NCBI GenBank assembly: GCA_964016885.1
Contig: OZ024742.1
Location: 166,001 to 230,000, forward strand
Direction of reading: 5' to 3'
Origin: Eledone cirrhosa
Taxonomy: Eukaryota > Mollusca > Cephalopoda > Octopoda > Eledonidae
Length of the DNA: 64,000 bases
The translations under genes were made by a program, and so were the position numbers. A model generated the notes under the pieces. It was given only the letters and a program-made list of their open reading frames with translations. It was not told the origin of the DNA and ran no database searches. Below are positions 1 to 12,660 of this stretch, in pieces (the stretch's first letter is position 1; every line of letters begins with the position of its first letter).

Positions 1-730
1 GGTGGTCAGTCTGCTGTGGTCTGGTAGCCACCAACAAGGTGGTCAGTCAGCTGTGGTCTGGTAGCCACCGACATGGTGGTCAGTCTGCTGTGGTCTGGTA
101 GCCACCGACATGGTGGTCAGTCTGCTGTGGTCTGGTAGCCACCAAGAAGGTGGTCAGTCTGCTGTGGTCTGGTAGTCACCAACAAGGTGGTCAGTCAGCT
201 GTGGTCTGGTAGCCACCGACATGGTGGTCAGTCTGCTGTGGTCTGGTAGCCACCAAGAAGGTGGTCAGTCTGCTGTGGTCTGGTAGCCACCAACAAGGTG
301 GTCAGTCAGCTGTGGTCTGGTAGCCACCAAGAAGGTGGTCAGTCAGCTGTGGTCTGGTAGCCACCGACATGGTGGTCAGTCAGCTGTGGTCTGGTAGCCA
401 CCGACATGGTGGTCAGTCAGCTGTGGTCTGGTAGCCACCGACATGGTGGTCAGTCTGCTGTGGTCTGGTAGCCACCGACATGGTGGTCAGTCTGCTGTGG
501 TCTGGTAGCCACCAAGATGGTCAGTCTGCTGTGGTCTGGTAGACACCAACAAGGTGGTCAGTCAGCTGTGGTCTGGTAGCCACCGACATGGTGGTCAGTC
601 AGCTGTGGTCTGGTAGCCACCGACATGGTGGTCAGTCAGCTGTGGTCTGGTAGCCACCGACATGGTGGTCAGTCAGCTGTGGTCTGGTAGCCACCGACAT
701 GGTGGTCAGTCTGCTGTGGTCTGGTAGCCA

Positions 731-1211
731 CCAAGAAGGTGGTCAGTCAGCTGTGGTCTGGTAGCCACCGACATGGTGGTCAGTCAGCTGTGGTCTGGTA
801 GCCACCGCATGGTGGTCAGTCAGCTGTGGTCTGGTAGCCACCAACATGGTGGTCAGTCAGCTGTGGTCTGGTAGCCACCAACATGGTGGTCAGTCAGCTG
901 TGGTCTGGTAGCCACCAACATGGTGGTCAGTCAGCTGTGGTCTGGTAGCCACCGACATGGTGGTCAGTCAGCTGTGGTCTGGTAGCCACCGACATGATGG
1001 TCAGTCTGCTGTGGTCTGGTAGCCACCAACATGGTGGTCAGTCAGCTGTGGTCTGGTAGCCACCAACATGGTGGTCAGTCAGCTGTGGTCTGGTAGCCAC
1101 CGATATGGTGGTCAGTCAGCTGTGGTCTGGTAACCACCAAGAAGGTGGTCAGTCAGCTCTGGTCTGGTAGCCACCGACATGGTGGTCAGTCAGCTGTGGT
1201 CTGGTAGCCAC
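731..1211. repeat. Satellite block with a distant near-copy at 14788-15268
   Basis: About 13 consecutive monomers here carry the same order of variants as the block near 14788. The order is AAGAA, GACAT, GACAT (a one-base-deleted GCAT here), three AACAT, GACAT, a rare GACATGATGG monomer with T at position 12, two AACAT, GATAT or GACAT, then a GTAACC-AAGAA monomer. The rare GATGG monomers lie 14057 bp apart, which is 380 monomers minus 3 bp. This is a higher-order duplication inside the 37-bp array. Confidence 0.75.
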
Positions 1212-4179
1212 CGACATGGTGGTCAGTCAGCTGTGGTCTGGTAGCCACCAAGAAGGTGGTCAGTCAGCTGTGGTCTGGTAGCCACCGACATGGTGGTCAG
1301 TCAGCTGTGGTCTGGTAACCACCAAGAAGGTGGTCAGTCAGCTGTGGTCTGGTAGCCACCGACATGGTGGTCAGTCAGCTGTGGTCTGGTAGCCACCAAG
1401 AAGGTGGTCAGTCTGCTGTGGTCTGGTAGCCACCGACATGGTGGTCAGTCAGCTGTGGTCTGGTAGCCACCAAGAAGGTGGTCAGTCAGCTGTGGTCTGG
1501 TAGCCACCGACATGGTGGTCAGTCAGCTGTGGTCTGGTAGCTACCAAGAAGGTGGTCAGTCAGCTGTGGTCTGGTAGCCACCGACATGGTGGTCAGTCAG
1601 CTTTGGTCTGGTAGCCACCAAGAAGGTGGTCAGTCTGCTGTGGTCTGGTAGCCACCGACATGGTGGTCAGTCAGCTGTGGTCTGGTAGCCACCAAGAAGG
1701 TGGTCAGTCTGCTGTGGTCTGGTAGCCACCAAGAAGGTGGTCAGTCAGCTGTGGTCTGGTAGCCACCGACATGGTGGTCAGTCAGCTGTGGTCTGGTAAC
1801 CACCAAGAAGGTGGTCAGTCAGCTGTGGTCTGGTAGCCACCGACATGGTGGTCAGTCAGCTGTGGTCTGGTAGCCACCAAGAAGGTGGTCAGTCAGCTGT
1901 GGTCTGGTAGCCACCGACATGGTGGTCAGTCAGCTGTGGTCTGGTAGCCACCGACATGGTGGTCAGTCTGCTGTGGTCTGGTAGCCACCAAGAAGGTGGT
2001 CAGTCTGCTGTGGTCTGGTAGCCACCAAGAAGGTGGTCAGTCAGCTGTGGTCTGGTAGCCACCGACATGGTGGTCAGTCAGCTGTGGTCTGGTAGCCACC
2101 GACATGGTGGTCAGTCTGCTGTGGTCTGGTAGCCACCAACAAGGTGGTCAGTCAGCTGTGGTCTGGTAGCCACCGACATGGTGGTCAGTCAGCTGTGGTC
2201 TGGTAGCCACCGACATGGTGGTCAGTCAGCTGTGGTCTGGTAGCCACCGACATGGTGGTCAGTCAGCTGTGGTCTGGTAGCCACCGACATGGTGGTCAGT
2301 CTGCTGTGGTCTGGTAGCCACCAAGAAGGTGGTCAGTCAGCTGTGGTCTGGTAGCCACCGACATGGTGGTCAGTCAGCTGTGGTCTGGTAGCCACCGACA
2401 TGGTGGTCAGTCTGCTGTGGTCTGGTAGCCACCAACAAGGTGGTCAGTCAGCTGTGGTCTGGTAGCCACCGACATGGTGGTCAGTCAGCTGTGGTCTGGT
2501 AGCCACCGACATGGTGGTCAGTCTGCTGTGGTCTGGTAGCCACCAAGAAGGTGGTCAGTCAGCTGTGGTCTTGTAGACACCGACATGGTGGTCAGTCAGC
2601 TGTGGTCTGGTAGCCACCGACATGGTGGTCAGTCAGCTGTGGTCTGTTAGCCACCGACATGGTGGTCAGTCTGCTGTGGTCTGGTAGCCACCAAGAAGGT
2701 GGTCAGTCTGCTGTGGTCTGGTAGCCACCAAGAAGGTGGTCAGTCAGCTGTGGTCTGGTAGCCACCGACATGGTGTTCAGTCAGCTGTGGTCTGGTAGCC
2801 ACCAAGAAGGTGGTCAGTCAGCTGTGGTCTGGTAGCCACCAAGAAGGTGGTCAGTCAGCTGTGGTCTGGTAGCCACCGACATGGTGGTCAGTCAGCTGTG
2901 GTCTGGTAGCCACCGACATGGTGGTCATTCAGCTGTGGTCTGGTAGCCACCAAGAAGGTGGTCAGTCAGCTGTGGTCTGGTAGCCACCAAGAAGGTGGTC
3001 AGTCAGCTGTGGTCTGGTAGCCACCGACATGGTGGTCAGTCAGCTGTGGTCTGGTAGCCACCGACATGGTGGTCAGTCAGCTGTGGTCTGGTAGCCACCG
3101 ACATGGTGGTCAGTCTGCTGTGGTCTGGTAGCCACCGACATAGTGGTCAGTCAGCAGTTGTCTGGTAGCCACCGACATGGTGGTCAGTCTGCTGTGGTCT
3201 GGTAGCCACCGACATGGTGGTCAGTCAGCTGTGGTCTGGTAGCCACCGACATGGTGGTCAGTCAGCTGTGGTCTGGTAGCCACCAACATGGTGGTCAGTC
3301 AGCTGTGGTCTGGTAGCCACCAACATGGTGGTCAGTCAGCTGTGGTCTGGTAGCCACCGACATGGTGGTCAGTCTGCTGTGGTCTGGTAGCCACCGACAT
3401 GGTGGTCAGTCTGCTGTGGTCTGGTAGCCACCAACAAGGTGGTCAGTCAGCTGTGGTCTGGTAGCCACCAAGAAGGTGGTCAGTCAGCTGTGGTCTGGTA
3501 GCCACCGACATGGTGGTCAGTCAGCTGTGGTCTGGTAGCCACCGACATGGTGGTCAGTCAGCTGTGGTCTGGTAGCCACCAACATGGTGGTCAGTCAGCT
3601 GTGGTCTGGTAGCCACCAAGAAGGTGGTCAGTCAGCTGTGGTCTGGTAGCCACCAAGAAGGTGGTCAGTCAGCTGTGGTCTGGTAGCCACCAACATGGTG
3701 GTCAGTCAGCTGTGGTCTGGTAGCCACCAAGAAGGTGGTCAGTCAGCTGTGGTCTGGTAGCCACCGACATGGTGGTCGGTCAGCTGTGGTCTGGTAGCCA
3801 CCAAGAAGGTGGTCAGTCAGCTGTGGTCTGGTAGCCACCAAGAAGGTGGTCAGTCAGCTGTGGTCTGGTAGCCACCAACATGGTGGTCAGTCAGCTGTGG
3901 TCTGGTAGCCACCAAGAAGGTGGTCAGTCAGCTGTGGTCTGGTAGCCACCGACATGGTGGTCAGTCAGCTGTGGTCTGGTAGCCACCGACATGGTGGTCA
4001 GTCAGCTGTGGTCTGGTAGCCACCGACATGGTGGTCAGTCAGCTGTGGTCTGGTAGCCACCAAGAAGGTGGTCAGTCAGCTGTGGTCTGGTAGCCACCAA
4101 GAAGGTGGTCAGTCAGCTGTGGTCTGGTAGCCACCAAGAAGGTGGTCAGTCAGCTGTGGTCTGGTAGCCACCAACATGG

Positions 4180-5158
4180 TGGTCAGTCAGCTGTGGTCTG
4201 GTAGCCACCAAGAAGGTGGTCAGTCAGCTGTGGTCTGGTAGCCACCAAGAAGGTGGTCAGTCAGCTGTGGTCTGGTAGCCACCAACATGGTGGTCAGTCA
4301 GCTGTGGTCTGGTAGCCACCAACATGGTGGTCAGTCAGCTGTGGTCTGGTAGCCACCAACAAGGTGGTCAGTCAGCTGTTGGCTGGTAGCCACCGACATG
4401 GTGGTCAGTCAGCTGTGGTCTGGTAGCCACCGACATGGTGGTCAGTCAGCTGTGGTCTGGTAGCCACCAAGAAGGTGGTCAGTCAGCTGTGGTCTGTTAG
4501 CCACCAACATGGTGGTCAGTCAGCTGTGGTCTGGTAGCCACCAACATGGTGGTCAGTCAGCTGTGGTCTGGTAGCCACCAAGAAGGTGGTCAGTCAGCTG
4601 TGGTCTGGTAGCCACCAAGAAGGTGGTCAGTCAGCTGTGGTCTGGTAGCCACCGACATGGTGGTCAGTCAGCTGTGGTCTGGTAGCCACCGACATGGTGG
4701 TCAGTCAGCTGTGGTCTGGTAGCCACCAAGAAGGTGGTCAGTCAGCTGTGGTCTGGTAGCCACCAAGAAGGTGGTCAGTCAGCTGTGGTCTGGTAGCCAC
4801 CAACATGGTGGTCAGTCAGCTGTGGTCTGGTAGCCACCAACATGGTGGTCAGTCAGCTGTGGTCTGGTAGCCACCAACAAGGTGGTCAGTCAGCTGTGGG
4901 CTGGTAGCCACCGACATGGTGGTCAGTCAGCTGTGGTCTGGTAGCCACCGACATGGTGGTCAGTCAGCTGTGGTCTGGTAGCCACCAAGAAGGTGGTCAG
5001 TCAGCTGTGGTCTGTTAGCCACCAACATGGTGGTCAGTCAGCTGTGGTCTGGTAGCCACCAACATGGTGGTCAGTCAGCTGTGGTCTGGTAGCCACCAAG
5101 AAGGTGGTCAGTCAGCTGTGGTCTGGTAGCCACCAAGAAGGTGGTCAGTCAGCTGTGG
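4180..5158. repeat. 518-bp (14-monomer) higher-order duplication in the 37-bp array
   Basis: Two adjacent blocks share the same variant order: AAGAA, AAGAA, AACAT, AACAT, AACAA, a monomer with the private change GGCTGG instead of GTCTGG, GACAT, GACAT, AAGAA, a monomer with TCTGTTAG, and so on. The equivalent AACAA monomers end at 4362 and 4880, an offset of exactly 518 bp or 14 monomers. Shared private mutations make independent origin unlikely. Confidence 0.8.
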
Positions 5159-8100
5159 TCTGGTAGCCACCAACATGGTGGTCAGTCAGCTGTGGTCTGG
5201 TAGCCACCAAGAAGGTGGTCAGTCAGCTGTGGTCTGGTAGCCACCGACATGGTGGTCAGTCAGCTGTGGTCTGGTAGCCACCGACATGGTGGTCAGTCAG
5301 CTGTGGTCTGGTAGCCACCGACATGGTGGTCAGTCAGCTGTGGTCTGGTAGCCACCAAGGTGGTCAGTCAGCTGTGGTCTGGTAGCCACCAAGAAGGTGG
5401 TCAGTCAGCTGTGGTCTGGTAGCCACCAAGAAGGTGGTCAGTCAGCTGTGGTCTGGTAGCCACCAACATGGTGGTCGGTCAGCTGTGGTCTGGTAGCCAC
5501 CAACAAGGTGGTCAGTCAGCTGTGGTCTGGTAGCCACCAAGAAGGTGGTCAGTCAGCTGTGGTCTGGTAGCCACCAACATGGTGGTCAGTCAGCTGTGGT
5601 CTGGTAGCCACCAACATGGTGGTCAGTCAGCTGTGGTCTGGTAGCCACCAACATGGTGGTCAGTCAGCTGTGGTCTGGTAGCCACCAAGAAGGTGGTCAG
5701 TCAGCTGTGGTCTGGTAGCCACCAACATGGTGGTCAGTCAGCTGTGGTCTGGTAGCCACCAACATGGTGGTCAGTCAGCTGTGGTCTGGTAGCCACCAAC
5801 ATGGTGGTCAGTCAGCTGTGGTCTGGTAGCCACCAACAAGGTGGTCAGTCTGCTGTGGTCTGGTAGCCACCAAGAAGGTGGTCAGTCAGCTGTGGTCTGG
5901 TAGCCACCAACAAGGTGGTCAGTCAGCTGTAGTCTGGTAGCCACCGACATGGTGGTCAGTCAGCTGTGGTCTGGTAGCCACCAACATGGTGGTCAGTCAG
6001 CTGTGGTCTGGTAGCCACCAACATGGTGGTCAGTCAGCTGTGGTCTGGTAGCCACCAAGAAGGTGGTCAGTCAGCTGTGGTCTGGTAGCCACCAACATGG
6101 TGGTCAGTCAGCTGTGGTCTGGTAGCCACCAACAAGGTGGTCAGTCAGCTGTGGTCTGGTAGCCACCGACATGGTGGTCAGTGAGCTGTGGTCTGGTAGC
6201 CACCAAGAAGGTGGTCAGTCAGCTGTGGTCTGGTAGCCACCAACATGGTGGTCAGTCAGCTGTGGTCTGGTAGCCACCAACATGGTGGTCAGTCAGCTGT
6301 GGTCTGGTAGCCACCAACAAGGTGGTCAGTCAGCTGTGGTCTGGTAGCCACCAACAAGGTGGTCAGTCAGCTGTGGTCTGGTAGCCACCAAGAAGGTGGT
6401 CAGTCAGCTGTGGTCTGGTAGCCACCGACATGGTGGTCAGTCAGCTGTGGTCTGGTAGCCACCAAGAAGGTGGTCAGTCTGCTGTGGTCTGGTAGCCACC
6501 AAGAAGGTGGTCAGTCAGCTGTGGTCTGGTAGCCACCGACATGGTGGTCAGTCAGCTGTGGTCTGGTAGCCACCAAGAAGGTGGTCAGTCTGCTGTGGTC
6601 TGGTAGCCACCAAGAAGGTGGTCAGTCAGCTGTGGTCTGGTAGCCACCAAGAAGGTGGTCAGTCAGCTGTGGTCTGGTAGCCACCGACATGGTGGTCAGT
6701 CAGCTGTGGTCTGGTAGCCACCAAGAAGGTGGTCAGTCAGCTGTGGTCTGGTAGCCACCAAGAAGGTGGTCAGTCAGCTGTGGTCTGGTAGCCACCAAGA
6801 AGGTGGTCAGTCAGCTCTGGTCTGGTAGCCACCGACATGGTGGTCAGTCAGCTGTGGTCTGGTAGCCACCAAGAAGGTGGTCAGTCAGCTGTGGTCTGGT
6901 AGCCACCAAGAAGGTGGTCAGTCAGCTGTGGTCTGGTAGCCACCAACATGGTGGTCAGTCAGCTGTGGTCTGGTAGCCACCAACATGGTGGTCAGTCTGC
7001 TGTGGTCTGGTAGCCACCAAGAAGGTGGTCAGTCAGCTGTGGTCTGGTAGCCACCAAGAAGGTGGTCAGTCAGCTGTGGTCTGGTAGACACCGACATGGT
7101 GGTCAGTCAGCTGTGGTCTGGTAGCCACCAACATGGTGGTCAGTCAGCTGTGGTCTGGTAGCCACCAACATGGTGGTCAGTCAGCTGTGGTCTGGTAGCC
7201 ACCAAGAAGGTGGTCAGTCAGCTGTGGTCTGGTAGCCACCAAGAAGGTGGTCAGTCAGCTGTGGTCTGGTAGCCACCAACATGGTGGTCAGTCAGCTGTG
7301 GTCTGGTAGCCACCAAGAAGGTGGTCAGTCAGCTGTGGTCTGGTAGCCACCAAGAAGGTGGTCAGTCAGCTGTGGTCTGGTAGCCACCAAGAAGGTGGTC
7401 AGTCAGCTGTGGTCTGGTAGCCACCAAGAAGGTGGTCAGTCAGCTGTGGTCTGGTAGACACCGACATGGTGGTCAGTCAGCTGTGGTCTGGTAGCCACCA
7501 ACATGGTGGTCAGTCAGCTGTGGTCTGGTAGCCACCAAGAAGGTGGTCAGTCAGCTGTGGTCTGGTAGCCACCAAGAAGGTGGTCAGTCAGCTGTGGTCT
7601 GGTAGCCACCAAGAAGGTGGTCAGTCAGCTGTGGTCTGGTAGACACCGACATGGTGGTCAGTCAGCTGTGGTCTGGTAGCCACCAACATGGTGGTCAGTC
7701 TGCTGTGGTCTGGTAGCCACCAAGAAGGTGGTCAGTCAGCTGTGGTCTGGTAGCCACCAAGAAGGTGGTCAGTCAGCTGTGGTCTGGTAGCCACCAAGAA
7801 GGTGGTCAGTCAGCTGTGGTCTGGTAGCCACCAAGATGGTGGTCAGTCAGCTGTGGTCTGGTAGCCACCAAGAAGGTGGTCAGTCAGCTGTGGTCTGGTA
7901 GCCACCGACATGGTGGTCAGTCAGCTGTGGTCTGGTAGCCACCGACATGGTGGTCAGTCAGCTGTGGTCTGGTAGCCACCAAGAAGGTGGTCAGTCAGCT
8001 GTGGTCTGGTAGACACCGACATGGTGGTCAGTCAGCTGTGGTCTGGTAGCCACCAACATGGTGGTCAGTCAGCTGTGGTCTGGTAGCCACCAAGAAGGTG

Positions 8101-11100
8101 GTCAGTCAGCTGTGGTCTGGTAGCCACCAAGAAGGTGGTCAGTCAGCTGTGGTCTGGTAGCCACCAAGAAGGTGGTCAGTCAGCTGTGGTCTGGTAGCCA
8201 CCAAGAAGGTGGTCAGTCAGCTGTGGTCTGGTAGCCACCGACATGGTGGTCAGTCAGCTGTGGTCTGGTAGCCACCGACATGGTGGTCAGTCAGCTGTGG
8301 TCTGGTAGCCACCAAGAAGGTGGTCAGTCAGCTGTGGTCTGGTAGCCACCAAGAAGGTGGTCAGTCAGCTGTGGTCTGGTAGCCACCAACATGGTGGTCA
8401 GTCAGCTGTGGTCTGGTAGCCACCGACATGGTGGTCAGTCAGCTGTGGTCTGGTAGCCACCGACATGGTGGTCAGTCAGCTGTGGTCTGGTAGCCACCAA
8501 GAAGGTGGTCAGTCAGCTGTGGTCTGGTAGCCACCAACATGGTGGTCAGTCAGCTGTGGTCTGGTAGCCACCAAGAAGGTGGTCAGTCAGCTGTGGTCTG
8601 GTAGCCACCAAGAAGGTGGTCAGTCAGCTGTGGTCTGGTAGCCACCAAGAAGGTGGTCAGTCAGCTGTGGTCTGGTAGCCACCAAGAAGGTGGTCAGTCA
8701 GCTGTGGTCTGGTAGCCACCGACATGGTGGTCAGTCAGCTGTGGTCTGGTAGCCACCGACATGGTGGTCAGTCAGCTGTGGTCTGGTAGCCACCAAGAAG
8801 GTGGTCAGTCAGCTGTGGTCTGGTAGCCACCGACATGGTGGTCAGTCAGCTGTGGTCTGGTAGCCACCAACATGGTGGTCAGTCAGCTGTGGTCTGGTAG
8901 CCACCAAGAAGGTGGTCAGTCAGCTGTGGTCTGGTAGCCACCAACATGGTGGTCAGTCAGCTGTGGTCTGGTAGCCACCGACATGGTGGTCAGTCAGCTG
9001 TGGTCTGGTAGCCACCAAGAAGGTGGTCAGTCAGCTGTGGTCTGGTAGCCACCGACATGGTGGTCAGTCAGCTGTGGTCTGGTAGCCACCAACATGGTGG
9101 TCAGTCTGCTGTGGTCTGGTAGCCACCAAGAAGGTGGTCAGTCAGCTGTGGTCTGGTAGCCACCAACATGGTGGTCAGTCAGCTGTGGTCTGGTAGCCAC
9201 CAAGAAGGTGGTCAGTCAGCTGTGGTCTGGTAGCCACCAACATGGTGGTCAGTCAGCTGTGGTCTGGTAGCCACCGACATGGTGGTCAGTCAGCTGTGGT
9301 CTGGTAGCCACCAACATGGTGGTCAGTCTGCTGTGGTCTGGTAGCCACCAAGAAGGTGGTCAGTCAGCTGTGGTCTGGTAGCCACCAAGAAGGTGGTCAG
9401 TCAGCTGTGGTCTGGTAGCCACCAACATGGTGGTCAGTCAGCTGTGGTCTGGTAGCCACCAAGAAGGTGGTCAGTCAGCTGTGGTCTGGTAGCCACCGAC
9501 ATGGTGGTCAGTCAGCTGTGGTCTGGTAGCCACCAAGAAGGTGGTCAGTCAGCTGTGGTCTGGTAGCCACCAACATGGTGGTCAGTCAGCTGTGGTCTGG
9601 TAGCCACCAAGAAGGTGGTCAGTCTGCTGTGGTCTGGTAGCCACCAACATGGTGGTCAGTCAGCTGTGGTCTGGTAGCCACCAAGAAGGTGGTCAGTCAG
9701 CTGTGGTCTGGTAGCCACCGACATGGTGGTCAGTCAGCTGTGGTCTGGTAGCCACCAAGAAGGTGGTCAGTCAGCTGTGGTCTGGTAGCCACCAAGAAGG
9801 TGGTCAGTCAGCTGTGGTCTGGTAGCCACCGACATGGTGGTCAGTCAGCTGTGGTCTGGTAGCCACCGACATGGTGGTCAGTCAGCTGTGGTCTGGTAGC
9901 CACCAAGAAGGTGGTCAGTCTGCTGTGGTCTGGTAGCCACCAAGAAGGTGGTCAGTCTGCTGTGGTCTGGTAGCCACCAACATGGTGGTCAGTCAGCTGT
10001 GGTCTGGTAGCCACCAAGAAGGTGGTCAGTCTGCTGTGGTCTGCTAGCCACCAAGAAGGTGGTCAGTCAGCTGTGGTCTGGTAGCCACCGACATGGTGGT
10101 CAGTCAGCTGTGGTCTGGTAGCCACCAAGAAGGTGGTCAGTCTGCTGTGGTCTGGTAGCCACCAACAAGGTGGTCAGTCAGCTGTGGTCTGGTAGCCACC
10201 AAGAAGGTGGTCAGTCTGCTGTGGTCTGGTAGCCACCAAGAAGGTGGTCAGTCTGCTGTGGTCTGGTAGCCACCAACAAGGTGGTCAGTCAGCTGTGGTC
10301 TGGTAGCCACCAAGAAGGTGGTCAGTCAGCTGTGGTCTGGTAGCCACCAACATGGTGGTCAGTCAGCTGTGGTCTGGTAGCCACCAAGAAGGTGGTCAGT
10401 CAGCTGTGGTCTGGTAGCCACCAAGAAGGTGGTCAGTCAGCTGTGGTCTGGTAGCCACCAAGAAGGTGGTCAGTCAGCTGTGGTCTGGTAGCCACCAAGA
10501 AGGTGGTCAGTCAGCTGTGGTCTGGTAGCCACCAAGAAGGTGGTCAGTCTGCTGTGGTCTGGTAGCCACCGACATGGTGGTCAGTCAGCTGTGGTCTGGT
10601 AGCCACCAAGAAGGTGGTCAGTCAGCTGTGGTCTGGTAGCCACCAACATGGTGGTCAGTCAGCTGTGGTCTGGTAGCCACCAAGAAGGTGGTCAGTCTGC
10701 TGTGGTCTGGTAGCCACCGACATGGTGGTCAGTCAGCTGTGGTCTGGTAGCCACCAAGAAGGTGGTCAGTCAGCTGTGGTCTGGTAGCCACCAACATGGT
10801 GGTCAGTCAGCTGTGGTCTGGTAGCCACCAAGAAGGTGGTCAGTCAGCTGTGGTCTGGTAGCCACCAAGAAGGTGGTCAGTCAGCTGTGGTCTGGTAGCC
10901 ACCAAGAAGGTGGTCAGTCAGCTGTGGTCTGGTAGCCACCAAGAAGGTGGTCAGTCTGCTGTGGTCTGGTAGCCACCGACATGGTGGTCAGTCAGCTGTG
11001 GTCTGGTAGCCACCAAGAAGGTGGTCAGTCAGCTGTGGTCTGGTAGCCACCAACATGGTGGTCAGTCAGCTGTGGTCTGGTAGCCACCAAGAAGGTGGTC

Positions 11101-12300
11101 AGTCAGCTGTGGTCTGGTAGCCACCAACATGGTGGTCAGTCAGCTGTGGTCTGGTAGCCACCAAGAAGGTGGTCAGTCAGCTGTGGTCTGGTAGCCACCA
11201 ACATGGTGGTCAGTCAGCTGTGGTCTGGTAGCCACCGACATGGTGGTCAGTCAGCTGTGGTCTGGTAGCCACCAAGAAGGTGGTCAGTCTGCTGTGGTCT
11301 GGTAGCCACCAACATGGTGGTCAGTCAGCTGTGGTCTGGTAGCCACCAAGAAGGTGGTCAGTCTGCTGTGGTCTGGTAGCCACCGATATGGTGGTCAGTC
11401 AGCTGTGGTCTGGTAGCCACCAACATGGTGGTCAGTCAGCTGTGGTCTGGTAGCCACCAAGAAGGTGGTCAGTCAGCTGTGGTCTGGTAGCCACCAACAT
11501 GGTGGTCAGTCAGCTGTGGTCTGGTAGCCACCGACATGGTGGTCAGTCAGCTGTGGTCTGGTAGCCACCGACATGGTGGTCAGTCAGCTGTGGTCTGGTA
11601 GCCACCGACATGGTGGTCAGTCAGCTGTGGTCTGGTAGCCACCAAGAAGGTGGTCAGTCTGCTGTGGTCTGGTAGCCACCAAGAAGGTGGTCAGTCTGCT
11701 GTGGTCTGGTAGCCACCAACATGGTGGTCAGTCAGCTGTGGTCTGGTAGCCACCGACATGGTGGTCAGTCAGCTGTGGTCTGCTAGCCACCGACATGGTG
11801 GTCAGTCAGCTGTGGTCTGGTAGCCACCAAGAAGGTGGTCAGTCTGCTGTGGTCTGGTAGCCACCAAGAAGGTGGTCAGTCTGCTGTGGTCTGGTAGCCA
11901 CCAACATGGTGGTCAGTCAGCTGTGGTCTGGTAGCCACCGACATGGTGGTCAGTCAGCTGTGGTCTGGTAGCCACCGACATGGTGGTCAGTCAGCTATGG
12001 TCTGGTAGCCACCGACATGGTGGTCAGTCAGCTGTGGTCTGGTAGCCACCAAGAAGGTGGTCAGTCTGCTGTGGTCTGGTAGCCACCAACATGGTGGTCA
12101 GTCAGCTGTGGTCTGGTAGCCACCAACATGGTGGTCAGTCTGCTGTGGTCTGGTAGCCACCAACATGGTGGTCAGTCAGCTGTGGTCTGGTAGCCACCGA
12201 CATGGTGGTCAGTCTGCTGTGGTCTGGTAGCCACCAAGAAGGTGGTCAGTCTGCTGTGGTCTGGTAGCCACCAACATGGTGGTCAGTCAGCTGTGGTCTG

Positions 12301-12660
12301 GTAGCCACCGACATGGTGGTCAGTCAGCTGTGGTCTGGTAGCCACCGACATGGTGGTCAGTCAGCTGTGGTCTGGTAGCCACCAAGAAGGTGGTCAGTCT
12401 GCTGTGGTCTGGTAGCCACCAACATGCTGGTCAGTCTGCTGTGGTCTGGTAGCCACCGACATGGTGGTCAGTCAGCTGTGGTCTGGTAGCCACCAAGAAG
12501 GTGGTCAGTCTGCTGTGGTCTGGTAGCCACCAACATGGTGGTCAGTCAGCTGTGGTCTGGTAGCCACCAAGAAGGTGGTCAGTCTGCTGTGGTCTGGTAG
12601 CCACCAACATGGTGGTCAGTCAGCTGTGGTCTGGTAGCCACCAAGAAGGTGGTCAGTCTG
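12301..12660. repeat. 360-bp satellite block nearly identical to 18181-18540
   Basis: Base-by-base reading shows this stretch and 18181-18540 are the same except for about two substitutions (GCTGG against GGTGG near 12427, and GTGGCC against GTAGCC near 18404). The offset is 5880 bp, which is 159 monomers minus the 3 bp missing at about 16235. It is a second long-range block duplication within the array. Confidence 0.8.
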
